From Dermatemys mawii (lineage: Eukaryota > Chordata > Testudines > Dermatemydidae), in NCBI GenBank assembly GCA_007922305.1, contig ML677335.1, positions 20,147,933 to 20,211,932 on the forward strand: DNA of 64,000 nucleotides, written 5' to 3'. A model generated the notes under the pieces. It had not been told where the DNA came from. It searched no databases and worked only from the letters and a program-made list of their open reading frames with translations. A program made the translations under genes and the position numbers. The stretch's first letter is position 1; the number at the start of each line of letters is the position of its first letter. This document shows, piece by piece, positions 49,471 to 61,426 of this stretch.

Positions 49471-49859
49471 AGGATTTTTTTTTGTTTTGTTTAAGTACAC
49501 ATAACCATCAATATGTGAACTGTCAGTGAAGCCTTTTCAATGAGCAAATATTGAAGAGGTTTAAAATGTCATTACAATAATGTTTGAAAACAGGACTATA
49601 GCAATTGCCATAGCCAGTCAGCTCATTGGTTTATCAAGTGTGATAGCCTGCTTCTAGCAGTGGCCATTATCCATTATTTTAAAAGGAAGACGGCCCTTTC
49701 CATCACCCAACCACGCTAACAATGCACCCAGACAGTTTTACAAGGCTGCATATGGAGGAAAGTGGATGGGGAGAAAAGTTCTTTTCTCATTCCTGCACCA
49801 GTCAGTTTGCAAACAATCAATCTGAAATGAGAAGTATACTTTATTTTTATATTTGTCAC

Positions 49860-50230
49860 CTATCATGATTATTGGTCATGTAATAATCCAGTCCATTTTT
49901 TTAAATTCTCTACAGTATTCAATGTTCTAATAATCTGTGGCAGAGAATCCCACATGCTGATTACACTCTGTATGAATAAGTATTTATTTTTATTGCTCTA
50001 AGTTTACTTACCATTAATTTAGTTTATTGTTTTACTCTTATTCCCATGTCAAATGAGAGAAGACTAAATCAACTATTTGACAGATTTTAGTCATTTACTA
50101 TTGTAATACAGAAAACAATTATCTCTGACATTTCATAGAAATATTTTTCCTACTGAATTCTCCTCTTATATTTTGCTTTAAATCATCTGATCTGATGTGT
50201 ATTGTAGCCAATGAAAATGCTTTTTAAAAT
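49860..50230 (-). mobile_element. Decayed LINE (CR1/L2-like), antisense
   Basis: GGCAGAGAATCCCACATGCT, ACACTCTGTATGAATAAGTA and CTTATTCCCATGTCAAATGA resemble the antisense strand of the region downstream of RT in CR1-type LINEs. Strongly diverged. Confidence 0.5.
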
Positions 50231-50537
50231 AGCTGAAGTAAAAGATTTCACCTATGTTGCAATGACTTGTGTAAACTTAGAATAATAAAAATAAATACTT
50301 CTTCATACTGAGTGTAATCAACAGCTGGTGATGGAACAGTGTTCTAGTAGTGAACTGCAGTTCCCATTGCTGAAAAGTATTTACTCTTTGGACTATGGAA
50401 GATTTGGGTAAGATTGCTTGCGCGAAACTGTCTTTTCTATAGTTTAGATGACCAGTTGTTATACAATTTTTAATCTCCTGTTTGTCAGTCAATGGTGTTA
50501 GGAGGATGCTGCGTACACAAGACTTACAGGAATACTG

Positions 50538-50620
50538 AGGGTATGTCTACACCACCCACTGGATCGGCGGGTAGTGTTCGATGTATCGGGGATCAATTTA
50601 TCACGTCTCATCTACATGCT
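50538..50620. mobile_element. TIR transposon end fragment
   Basis: GGGTATGTCTACACCACCCA and GGATCGGCGGGTAGTGTTCG resemble one end of a common turtle TIR element. The other end is missing and the Penelope copy begins right after. Confidence 0.5.
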
Positions 50621-50652
50621 TTTGTAGTTAGCTAGCCACTCGTAATCTTTGT

Positions 50653-50886
50653 TCAATCCTTGACTGATTGTATCAAATTTGCAAATGAATGCAGCTCTGC
50701 AGTTTCTCTTTGCTGTCTGGACTTGAAGTTTTTTTGCTGCAAAATGCTGACCTTTAAATCTTTTATGCTGTGTCCACCGAGGTTGAAGTGTTCTCCTACA
50801 GGTTTTTGTATATTGCCATTCCTGATATCTGATTTTTGTCCATTTATCCTTTTTCGTAGGGACTGTCCAGTTTGGCCGATGTACAT
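50653..50886 (-). pseudogene. GIY-YIG domain fragment, inverted copy
   Basis: The minus-strand frame starts MYIGQTGQSLRKRING and continues with QKSDIRNGN, GEHFNLGGHSIKDLKV and QQRETAELHSFAN. These are the C-terminal endonuclease motifs of a Penelope-like protein. The YIG half of the signature is present but the upstream half is cut off by the inversion junction. It is not a complete domain. Confidence 0.85.
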
Positions 50887-51173
50887 AGCAGAGGGACAGT
50901 CCCTACTTCAAGTCCAGACTGCAAAGAGAGACTGCACAGCTGCAATTCATTCAATCAAGGATTGAACAAAGATTACGAGTGGCTAGCTAACTACAAAAGC
51001 AGCTTCTCTTCTCTCGCTATTCACACCTCCAGTTCAGCTGCTAGAGGAATATCTCACCCTCCCTGATTAGAGATAACAAGCTGCTTCAGCCTCATTGGAC
51101 TAACCTTGTTATCTCCCACCTGGTTCTTGCCTACCTATTTATACCTGCCCCTGGATTCTTCCACTGCATGCAT

Positions 51174-51211
51174 CCGACGAAGTGGGTATTAGCCCACGAA
51201 AGCTTATGCTC
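51174..51211 (+). ncRNA. Hammerhead-ribozyme-like motif, copy E
   Basis: The core reads CCGACGA. Stem II is GTGGGT/GCCCAC (five Watson-Crick pairs and one T-G, 51182-51187 with 51192-51197), then GAA (51198-51200), stem III AGC/GCT around TTAT (51201-51210) and C at 51211. The U4-equivalent is C, which should abolish activity. Otherwise it is the best-preserved copy. Confidence 0.55.
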
Positions 51212-51799
51212 TAAAACTTTAGTTAGTCTTTAAGGTGCCACAGGACTCTTTGTCACTTCTGCAATTCCAGACTAACACGGCTACCCCTCTGATTCTTGAT
51301 ATAATTCCTTTGCTAAGCATGTCTCATGGAAGTTATGAAAGTTGAAACAGCAGGAGAACAAATAATTGGGTTATTAGGCTTTCTATGATTAAGGGCCTAT
51401 TGTCTTTGTATAAGGCCTTATAGAAATAAACTGAGGTGGGGATATTCATGCAGGTTTTCTATACATCTGCATCTCTCTTGTGCTGTGTATGAATAAAATG
51501 TAATTGGATTACAATTCCTTTCACAAAGTCTGTCTTCTTGCTTCAAGTATCCAGTGTTCCCAAAGGGTTAAACTATAAACTAGAGAACCCAGGAGGGCGT
51601 AGCTCTGCAAAGATATGCTTGACAGACTGGGGTGTCTTGGGGACTCTGCATTGGTCCTGGGGACCTAAGGCAGTTGGACCAGAGGGTCCCACAGATAGAA
51701 AGTCTGAGCCTGGGAAGTGTGCACAAGAGGCCAGAGCCAGAGACCGTGCCTGAAGCCTGTGAAGATGCAGGGAAGCTCTAAAGTGCACAGGATCCAGAG

Positions 51800-52018
51800 T
51801 TAGGTTAGATATTAGTGGGGGAGAAGGGGCAACTATAAGGATAGAGAAGCGTTGTACTTCTCAAAGAAGGTTGTAGAATCCCTATCATTGGAGGTTTATA
51901 AAAACAGGTTAGACATCTGTCAGGGATGATCTAAGTATATTTGGTCCTGCCTCAGTGCACCAGGCTGGACTAGATGACCACACAGAGTTCCTCCCAGACC
52001 TACATTTCTATAATTCTT
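51800..52018 (+). mobile_element. CR1 LINE 3' end (another subfamily)
   Basis: TTAGGTTAGATATTAGTGGG, GTTGTAGAATCCCTATCATT, GGAGGTTTATAAAAACAGGT, GGCTGGACTAGATGACC and a CTATAATTCT end are in CR1 3'-end order. No coding remains. Confidence 0.88.
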
Positions 52019-52179
52019 CAAAGTACTGAGCATTATACAGGACTTTACATATTCAAGTACAACCTCCATTGACTTCAACTGCAGCTGTGAGTGCTCAACA
52101 TTCTGCAAATCAGACCCGAGGGTCTCAAAGCAGACACCCAGACTATCACAATTCGTGATAACCTAAGAAATTCTTTGCT

Positions 52180-52300
52180 TAAGTGACTTGCCTAGCAACA
52201 CATAGGGACTGTGTGGCCAAAGCAGGGAATGTATCAAATTCTCCAGGGCTGTATTCATCTGCCTTAACCGTGAGATTATCCTCTTTCTTCCTAAAATTCC
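52180..52300 (-). mobile_element. MIR-like SINE, minus strand
   Basis: TTAAGTGACTTGCCTAGCAA, AAAGCAGGGAATGTATCAAA and CTGCCTTAACCGTGAGATTA match the antisense tRNA-related half of MIR-type SINEs (B-box region GGGATTCGAAC is worn). Confidence 0.65.
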
Positions 52301-54462
52301 CTGCCATATCCACTACACAGCTTTCAACAAACGAAGCAGAGGTCTTATAGAAAACAGTCTTTTTTACTACACAACCCTGATTCAGACTTAGAACAGGACT
52401 ATTCTGTGCACTGAATGAAACGGGGGTCCTATGGAAAAACTAATATGTGATCATGCAATAAAAGATTGTATCATAATACATACACATCAGGAGGTCAAAT
52501 TAAGGTTGCACAAGAAACTTTAATTCTGCCAGTACCTAACTTTTGGGAGCTTGACTTTGCAACTTTAATAATGTTCTTTAAATATAATTGTGTGTGTAAT
52601 ATATGTTTTAGCACAGATAAACCTGTACAAGAAGCCATTTTTATTAGTCAACCTCTTAAGAGATTGTCCTATATACTTCAAAACATATTTAATTTAAAGT
52701 GGAAGAAAACTGCAAGACCATCTCTGTCAAGCAACTGATTTTTTTCCAGTCCTTTTGGTGGTGGATTATGTCAAATTTCAATATGTTTTATAATGTATTC
52801 ACATTTGCACTATATGCAGAGAAAAAGCAAGGTAATCTCAAGTGTTCTTGAGCTGAGTCAAGTGTTATTACATTATGGGATATTCGGTGTACCTCATGTT
52901 CATTGCAAAGTCAGAACAACATGAGTGAGCAACAGCACTCCTTCTGGCTGGCCAACAGAAAACAGCTGTACTGTGGAAGTGAGTACTTGCCCTGTGGAGT
53001 TGGCTGTAGCAACAGGCACACCTCTAAAGGTTGGGAAGTTTCTGTGGATGCTTATCTAAATCACTCAGATTTTTATTCTGCAAAGCGCATTTGAATTTTC
53101 AAAATGTCAGAGGAAATCTGAAAACTTTGACGTTGGGGAGTTGATAAAAATAAACTATGATCCTGATACATATTTGAGATGTGATTACATCAGAGCAGTG
53201 CAAAAACTGATTTTTAAAGTTCATGAGACATTTTGAAAAATAGATTATTACAAATGTTGGGGGTCAAACTAGATATTTTGTTTAGTTTGAGCTTTTTTAA
53301 ACTTATTTTTTAAAAATAAAATTGAAGTGAATTTGAAAATGAAAAAAGTCACTGAACTGAAAAATTAATATGTTCAAAATTGACAAAAATTTCAATTTTT
53401 TCAGGTTTTTTTGTTAGTTTGCTAATATGGGATAAAATTTTCACCCACCTCTAGATTAAACATGAATTTTGGACAATACTGGTGTTTAAAATAGTCGGTG
53501 TTTGGAAAAAAAATCAAAGCTTATCCTGTATTTCTGATTTTGACTATAACAAATGCATTAATAGCCTGCCTCAAGGTGCCTTGATAATTTTGCTTTGCTC
53601 TCATCTGAAGTCAGGCAGTTCAGAGCAATATAAACATTTATAAAATGTTAGTTAATCCCTTGAGCCCATTCAATTTGGAGTTGAGCTGACAGGGGATCTA
53701 ACTGCACAGTTTATAGTAACTTCAAGCATTAATCCAGAGTGCCAGTCTTGGAGACAAAACATTCCTAGATGTTATTCCTACACCAGTTATTAATTTGATG
53801 GAAGGAGATGGTTGGGTCTTAGCTGGGAAAAGGAGAAAGGCTTCAGAATGATCAGGGGGATGTTTTACCTTTAGATTACTAGGGGCTTTCTCACTGTGTA
53901 GAACAGCATAGACACATCTATCAAAATTCCTCCAAATTTACTGATGATTGACAAAATCTGTCAAACTGTATGATTAGTAAAGTAGCCTCCCATATAGAGC
54001 CAGCTCAACTGAAGTACTCAAGAAAAATGATATTTCCAGTCTCTGGTACACAATAGCCACAATGTGTCAGACAGTAGTATACCTTCACCCTTTTAAAGGT
54101 CTTTCATCAATTGCTTTTGAAATACATTTTCAGAGATCAGATACAATAATGGACTCACAGTCAAATCCCCCATACAGGAATTGCAAAACTAGTCTACTTC
54201 CTTTTCACAGAACATTACTCCCAGTATCTGTCCAAGTTATACCTTCAAGAACCAAACCATCAAAGTTGGATATTCACATAACAGATAGCTACCTGGTGAC
54301 ATAAATAGAAACACCCCCCTCCCCAGATTTTTTCATGGGCTGATATTTAGCAATAAAGAAAGAGCTTGTCTACATGGTGCTGTGGTTCAGACTTTTGTAA
54401 AGTGCTTTGTGTTTACTAGCCTATATAATTAAAATTAATAAAAAGAGCAATACCATAGTCTG
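52301..54462. other. No recognisable gene
   Basis: AT-rich sequence. 53270-53450 is dominated by A/T runs of the TTTTTCA/TGAAAAA type and may be a worn repeat. No supported coding frame. Confidence 0.55.
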
Positions 54463-54771
54463 CATGAGGGATGTGTGAATTATAGACCATTCTGACATTC
54501 TAACTCCCCCATGTAGACCCTGCTGGCATGAAGTAACAGGTACGTAGTTCACTTTAATGTAGTCATGTTTAAAACGGATCTGCATCAGTCCGAACTAGAC
54601 TCTGCTGGCATGAACGAAAAGATATCCAGTTCACACTGATGTAGTTTAAACATGACTACTTTAAAGTGAACCAGATAGCTTTTTGTTCATGCCAGCAGAG
54701 TCTATATGGGGCAATTAGAATAGAACACGCTAGAATGCTCTATTACATACACATCTCTCATCCTGATAGCT
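54463..54771. mobile_element. Palindromic MITE-like element with an internal extra arm
   Basis: The left arm (54463-54572) and right arm (about 54648-54771) are imperfect inverted repeats: TTCTAACTCCCCCATGTAGA against CTATATGGGGCAATTAGAAT, CTGCTGGCATGAA against TTCATGCCAGCAG, and AGTTCACTTTAATGTAGTC against GACTACTTTAAAGTGAAC. A third arm-like copy (about 54595-54652) runs in the direct orientation between them. No coding capacity. Confidence 0.8.
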
Positions 54772-54904
54772 GCACTGAATTTTTCAGAAGTGTAATTATA
54801 TAGGGCTGTAAATGCAAAGTACATTAAAAACATAAAGACAAGGTCCCTACCCTAAAGAACTTAGAGTACACAGGAGAACAGTTTGAACTTAAGAGGAATA
54901 GACA

Positions 54905-55000
54905 CTCCGCCAAATTCTTATCAGGGACACTGCTGTAAATCCAGAGTAAATTCTGAGCAGCATTACTCATGAATTACACCAGAGCAGAAATTGGCTCATT
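54905..55000. repeat. Short palindromic interspersed repeat
   Basis: CCAAATTCTTATCAG at the left, AAATCCAGAGTAAATTCTGA in the middle and GAATTACACCAGAGCAGAAA at the right resemble the 3470 and 7860 sequences. Confidence 0.45.
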
Positions 55001-55148
55001 GTCTGTGTGATGTTATTATAAGAAGGAATCATGATAGAAGTGTGTTTGAGGAAGATTTTTAAGGGAGAAAAGGGAGGGCGCTTGGTGATGAAATATGGAA
55101 GGCTATTTCAGGACAAGGTGCAACCATTAAACAAGCTACAAAAGGGGA

Positions 55149-55151
<3 letters not shown>

Positions 55152-55189
<38 letters not shown>
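55152..55189. repeat. (AG)n microsatellite
   Basis: A pure GA run of about 37 bases within a purine-rich stretch. Confidence 0.97.
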
Positions 55190-55192
<3 letters not shown>

Positions 55193-55259
55193 TTACAAAA
55201 AGCCTGATTCTTATCTCACAGAAGGTGTAAATCACTGAAAAAATATTGTGACCCAGTAT

Positions 55260-56340
55260 CATTTAGACTTCTGTATTGAATGTAGTGCCCTTTCTTTTCA
55301 CAACACGTCTTCTTAATTTTGTTTCTATTTCTATTTGTTTTCACTTTTGGTTTTGGTCTCGATTTCTTTACTGCTGATTACTTTTTTACTTTTCTCTGTA
55401 TTGGGTCTTGAATCAGTGTCACAGTTCAGGGCACGTGCATGACTCCTCCACAGTCCAGCAAGGGCACCCACTCAGACTTCTGGATCCCTAGCCATCACCT
55501 TTCTTGAGTGGGAGACATACATCTCTTCCGCTTCAGATGAGGTCTTTCCAGGCTGCATAGTTCCCTGCCTACACTTGGAATTCCCCAGCAAGACAAACTC
55601 TCTAACAAGGCCTGTTTTACCTTCTCCTCAGAGTCCCATAAACTGTGCAATTGCCACAGTTTAGTAATACACGGCTTTTTTAAAGCAAGTAGATTTATTT
55701 TACGGTGAATGCACAAACATTAAAAAACATTAAAAACAATAAAAGAACCTACATGCATGCTAATAAGTTGACCAGAGATCACCCCAATGCCAACAAAAGC
55801 TCTGGCAGGTGAACAGTTCTTCAAACTCCACTAAGAGGCTTTTCTGTGGTCACCTGTTCATAACAGCTGACAGATGAAAACAAGCACTCCCATTAATCTG
55901 AGAGTCACTCTTTTAGCCACTTTGGGCCTCTGATCTTGTCCTTGTGTAACAGGTGATTGCAGAGAATAAGCTTCTCCTTAGCATACATTTTCAAAAGGTT
56001 GGGTCTGGAGGTGAGAAGCTGCCTTCCACTCCTCCTAAGTATTTCTAGGAATCCCACTTAATTTTGTTTAACAGATTGTTTCAAAGAGTTTGGCATGCAT
56101 AACACCTTCCAGGGCTTATATTAGCCAAGTCTCCTCCACAGAGATGTTATATGCACATTTGCATTTTTAATACAATGAATTCCTTAAGATACTGAAACTT
56201 AATTTAATAAGGTTGAACTTCACTGAATTAAGTTTGTTGAGGATATTGCAAGAAGTTGCCCATCTGTCACAAATCGTCATTTATTCATCCTATCAGTGAC
56301 TGACAAGGGGTATTGCATGTTGAGATGGATTTTCTAGTTG
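55260..56340. other. No recognisable gene
   Basis: Mixed composition with no supported exon. 55430-55700 is slightly GC-richer and could be a repeat fragment. Confidence 0.5.
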
Positions 56341-56540
56341 TGGCTCTGTCTTCACTGCAAAGAGTGTGCATTTTTACAACCAGATAATGGAGGCAAGTCA
56401 CTGTCTTTTTTACCTTGATGTAGTTAGTGCAGGTAAACCACAGGTGGATGTATAGAGTTGCTTTGACTCCACTAAGATTTTACATCGAGTTAGCTATCTT
56501 AATGTAAAAACTCACATTTTTTGCAGTTAAGACACAGCAT
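56341..56540. mobile_element. TIR element of about 200 bp (MITE)
   Basis: GGCTCTGTCTTCACTGCAAA with GTGTGCATTTTTAC at the left is inverted at the right as GTAAAAACTCACATTTTTTG with CAGTTAAGACACAGC. Arms are about 38 bp with a few mismatches. The interior is non-coding. Confidence 0.82.
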
Positions 56541-58129
56541 ATATCTACCTTCCCCCTGGTGTTTTGGTGTTCAGAATATCTTCAACTCTACTGGCTTTAT
56601 TAATTATTATTATTGCTGCTGTTTTCTGGCAAGAACAAGAAAAAATGAAAGATGGGCAAGGAGATGGCTAGTGATCAGGAGACAGTTCAAGGGGCAATGA
56701 AAGGAGAGAAGAAAACAGGGATCAATTCAGCAGTAGCTTCCTTTGATTCAGAATCCTCAGAGGAAGACATGCAATCAGGGGATAGACTAATTAATCTAAA
56801 ATCTGTTTAAGTGCCAAAGCAGCAACAGCTTCCACTCCTTCTATTCAATGACAGAGCAGCAGTAGTTGAACTGATCATTAGCATATTCGAGAAGTAACCA
56901 TGTCCAGGTCTGTTCCCAGATCCACAACACTTTCTCTGAATATGTAGGAGAGGAGAACGAGGCAACAATTGCAGCTGGAGCTAGCTGTAAACCTAAAATG
57001 TGTGCCATTTACAAAAAAAGCAATATTTCCCTCTATGCTTATTACTGGAGTAGCAGCAAAAAATAAGGAGAAATGCTGTAGAAATGAAGTCAGGCAATGT
57101 TGGTTTTGTTTTGGTTTTGGTTCTTGTTGCTAAGGAAGGAATTTTGCAACCCTCCGAGTAAAGAACCTTCTGTGAGAACAAGACGTTTGTATATGGTTCA
57201 GTATCAAGATTTAAGGATAAAACAGAAACTGATGCCTCCTGTAAGCTATTTCAAAAATGCATTTTTTAAAAAAATGTTTAAGTACTATTACATTGCATTG
57301 AAAATGTGTATTTCTGGAACAGAAGCAATATCCAGGAAAACAGCAGCTGGCCAAAGATGGCACAAATCTAAATCCTAATCATTGAATGGTTTGGGGGAAC
57401 ACCCATAAAAGATCCTTGCAAAAATTTACCTCCTGATAGATCATCTTCTCTGAGTATTTCCCTCGGCACCCATATTTTCAGTAAACAGTTAATCATCATT
57501 TAAGGATACATAAAAACGTCTAATACAAACGAGCTACCTCATATAAGCAGTTTACTACATATTAAAAATGTTGAACCATTTCAGATATCACAAAACTGAT
57601 ATAATACATAATGTTCCTGTTACCAGTAATCTTAACGTTTTCTTTGTTCTCCTTAGAAATTCAGAGTTGACAAATGTTTTACTGAGCACTACAATAAGCA
57701 ATGTGGGGAAGGGGCTGTGTTAAGTAACCTTTGCAAAACTGCATTCTTAAGAGTCTGCCAGACTTATTTAGACTGAAAAAAAAAAGAATACCTTAGCTAG
57801 AAAGGAGATCAACAACATGGAATCAGGAACTCAGAATGAATAAGGGTAGTAGATTTTGATTCAAAGTGTTCACAAATATCAGACACATCTGTTTTTTACA
57901 GCTATCAAAGTTGAGAAATAGTCTTGGTTTTATTCATATTATAATTTGGGCTTAAAATCTGTCTCATTTTCACGGAAGCAGCAGCTTCATTTAAATCCAG
58001 CATTTACTTGTTACATCTACCTAAGTTGTCTGGTAGTAAGTTACATTCCTATCTTAAAAGCACAAAAAGCTTAAATTGAAAATAATGTGTTTAAATTCCA
58101 GAGTATGAATCTCTCCTTCATTGCATAGC
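56541..58129. other. No recognisable gene
   Basis: AT-rich. The 93-codon frame at 57097-57378 has a hydrophobic start but no family resemblance. No repeats identified. Confidence 0.55.
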
Positions 58130-59880
58130 ATCTTTGCAGGAGAGCAGTACAGTGTCAAAATTCATTCTTCCCTCTGTGTTCCTCCATTCAGCCCAGGCTG
58201 GTCATGTCCCTGCATATGTTATCCTGCTGCTGAGTTGACGGTTAGCCTTTAAGTCAAATTGACTGTGGTTGAGCTTGCGTTATTTTCTTTGGCATCCTCT
58301 CATCTTTTTATCTTCTGCATTATCCCATCATCATAATCTTTTTGATTGAAACCAGTCCTGTACCCTGATTTCACATCCTGCTCTTCTTCTAACTTCTTCC
58401 TTTGTCTTAAAATCATTTCATTTTGCTTTGCCATTGTTTGAACTATTCTTATCTCTACTGTCTCCAGCCTTCTAGGGTCTGTTTCATTTAATGCAGCTCT
58501 AGACCACAGAGAAATACAGTAATACATTTAGTACATTTTCACTTTGGTACCAAATGGTTTTATCAGTCCATCATTTTGTTGATATCTGTGCAACACTTGT
58601 GGCTAAGGAACATCTCCTTTTTACTTCAACCTTGATGGAATCATCAGCACCAATCAACCTTCCCAGGTAAACACAAGATTATCTATTGGTCTCTTTTCCA
58701 AGATGCAACCACTTCATTTATTGTAAATTCAAGTCAACTACACCAGTTTTCCAAGACAGGAAAGAGTATCCTCAGTAATTCAAATATATCTGCATACAGT
58801 TATACGTCATCTGCATAAACTGAGGTGCTTTATTCTAGATCATCCAATGCCATGCCCTCCAATGCATCTAACATTTGTAATGTTCAGTTTAAGAACATGA
58901 TGAAAATCAGTGATGACTCTTGTCTTACACCAAACTTTGACTTGAACTAGTTACTTAATTTCTCACCGGTTCTTACAATACTGCAGGACTCTTTGCACAT
59001 TGTTTTTATAAATGCAATGATCTTATCTGGAACTCCACATTATTTTGCTACTGTCCACAATGCTTCTCTGCAAACTGAAACAAATTCCTTTGTGATGTCA
59101 ACAAAAACAGCAGACACCTTTGAACCCTACTCTTGCCATTCTTTTCCATCAGTTGTCAGAATGTGAATATCTGATTGTTGCAACTTCAGCCTGGTCTGAA
59201 ACCATATTGTTCCTCACCTACTACTTCCTCTAAAACTGGCCTTTATCTGTTGACAATTAATTTCATCATGATTTTTCCTGGTTCTGGCAGTAAGCTTATA
59301 CTTCTATACTTATTTTATTTGGCAGGATCTCCTTTCTTCAATATTGATACTACTATTGCCTGAGGCCAGTCATCTCGTACCTCCTCTTGCTCCCATTGCT
59401 TCTTGTATATTTTTCTAATACTTTGATAGCACACATGGGGGTTATGCTCAGCAGTTATGTCTATTTCTGCAGCTTTCCCACTTTTTACCTGCTTCACTGT
59501 TCTTTCTGTTTCTTCTTCTGGTGGTGGTACAGTGCTGATATCCATTCTGCCTTGCAAGTGGCCCTGTTCATCTAGCATGTCCAGTATGCTTTGCATCTGG
59601 GTGAACTTCAGAATTCAGCACTTTATCAAAATGTTCCTTCCATACTTCAACACTCTTTGGCATTTGTAGTCAGTTCATCGGTAGACCTTCTCACCACTTG
59701 CATTGTTGGCCTGATTGTGTTTTTATACAACTAAACTTTTCTTTGTATATTGTTTGCATATTTTGTTTTCTTGACACCTCTTCTAGTTGAGCCTCTTCTT
59801 TCCAAAATGTTTGCTTATGTAATCTTTGTGATTTCTTCACTGTGCTTATAATGTTTTTACTTCCTCTTTCTCAACAGCTT
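58130..59880 (-). pseudogene. RTE-like LINE reverse transcriptase relic
   Basis: On the minus strand from right to left: MPKSVEVWKEHFDKVLNSE near 59600-59660, then PPPEEETERTVKQVKSGKAAEID, the RT1-type motif of RTE-like LINEs; RKIYKKQWEQEEVRDDWPQA and VVSILKKGDPAK; a GVRQ motif near 58930 (FGVRQESSL); a YADD catalytic box near 58805-58822 (SVYADDV followed by a stop); and RRLETVEIRIVQTMAKQNE near 58430-58480 from the C-terminal region. The order is right for one element but stops and frameshifts interrupt it. The RTE clade assignment rests on the GVRQG and KKGD motifs. Confidence 0.8.
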
Positions 59881-61360
59881 TAGCTTGAATGCCTATAGGG
59901 AGAGGTATCCATATACCTACCCTATTGTAACTGGAAATGCCCACACTTTAATAAATGAGACTTTTTCCCACACATCACACTGAAATGAAAAAATTAAATT
60001 GGCACACCTGTGTTATTTCAACAGCTAAGCAGGCACCAACTCCATATGCTATGGTAGCAGTCAATGAGATCTTTTTAGCTTTCTTCTAGGTTTTCTAGTA
60101 CTTAGATCCAGTTTCCATGGCCACATATGGTGTGTTTGGCAGCGACACTAGCCAGATGCTAAGTTCTCGAATGTAGTTTTCTACCAGATGTGTCTGGGAC
60201 TTTTGTGGTCTCTCTAGCTGGCCTCTTGGGTAGCTTTACTGCTAGACATTTAGGCAGCACAGTAATCATCTTTGGAAGGATTAGTTAAGAGTCAAACTTT
60301 TTTATTCACTGGAATACTTTTTTGACAGTAACAGCCCTTTCTATGTTTGAGAATTATACACTGATAATTTTCTTTATATACTTTCTTGAAGATTAATATA
60401 TTTCTATCACATGCATTTTGTTTGGTAGCGTCAGGCAGAAATGACAATTATATAAATCTAATTTGTAAATTAAAGGATGCTTAATATGGTCCAGCAATAA
60501 AATGTTTTTTTTAAAACTGCAAACATTAGTATAACAGCATTTTAAATATTCAGCAATTTGAACCTGCATTGTCATCAAATTAACATGCTTAGACCTGATT
60601 CACTAACAATTCACTGATATTTTAGGCTTTGTGCAATGTTTCACAGTATGAAAGCTAGAAAGAGATTGTCAATCTGTTTTTTTAAAAAACAGATTAAGCA
60701 GTTTTATTGCCCCGGAGAGAAGAATAAAATATGCAAGCAGCTAATTTTAATACTTAAAAAAATAACACTAATTAAATAAAAGTTCATATGTTTTGAACTT
60801 TTTAATTTCAGTATGAGCTATGATTTCTTAAATGCAATCCAGTTTCTTTCACTATCACTTTCTCTGGAACAAGCCTCCTTAAAAAGTCCGGAGATAACTA
60901 CATGTATATTTTTTTTTAAAAAAAAAAGAAAATCCAAAATGCCTAACATTATGGGCCAAAGCCTCTTCTCACACTTCTGAAGCCAATGGAGTTGTATAAG
61001 ATATTAAGTACAAGTAAAAATTTGCCCCTAATCTTTCTAAACAAAATAGTTGGTTAATGGGTGAGTGTAAAATGTGCAAAAGGAAACAAATAAGTTTAAT
61101 AATTCTGTTTCATTTGATACTGTCTGGCATACAGTGATGACAAAAAGCCATTATTGTAATAGAAATGAGTGACAATAGAAAGCATCACTTTCTTCATTAT
61201 CAGAGAACCCCATTTCCTCTAGAACTCCACTACTGTCATCACTTTACATCATGATGTTGTTTAGAATGCCAGTAACAGCCCAATCACCTGACATTTAGAA
61301 TGAAATGAAAGATGTTTCATGTATAATTAACACAGTCAAATGTTCTTATTTCTAGCATTG
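59881..61360. other. No recognisable gene
   Basis: AT-rich sequence with several A and T runs around 60490-60920. No exon or repeat was supported. Confidence 0.55.

Positions 61361-61424
<64 letters not shown>
61361..61424. repeat. (AT)n(AC)n compound microsatellite
   Basis: An AT run of about 16 bases followed by an AC run of about 48 bases. Confidence 0.97.

Positions 61425-61426
<2 letters not shown>

Larger units (their letters stand above)
50622..51300. mobile_element. Fold-back Penelope-like element
   Basis: 50622-50885 is an inverted copy of the endonuclease region, and 50886-51300 is a direct copy of the 3' part and tail. The arms share GTGGCTAGCTAACTAC, GATTGAACAAAGATTACG and GGACAGTCCCTAC in opposite orientation. 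The junction is a 13-bp inverted pair (GTAGGGACTGTCC and GGACAGTCCCTAC) around about 26 bases. The right end is ATTCCAGACTAACACGGCTA then CCCCTCTGA. It resembles the element at 36320. Confidence 0.85.
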
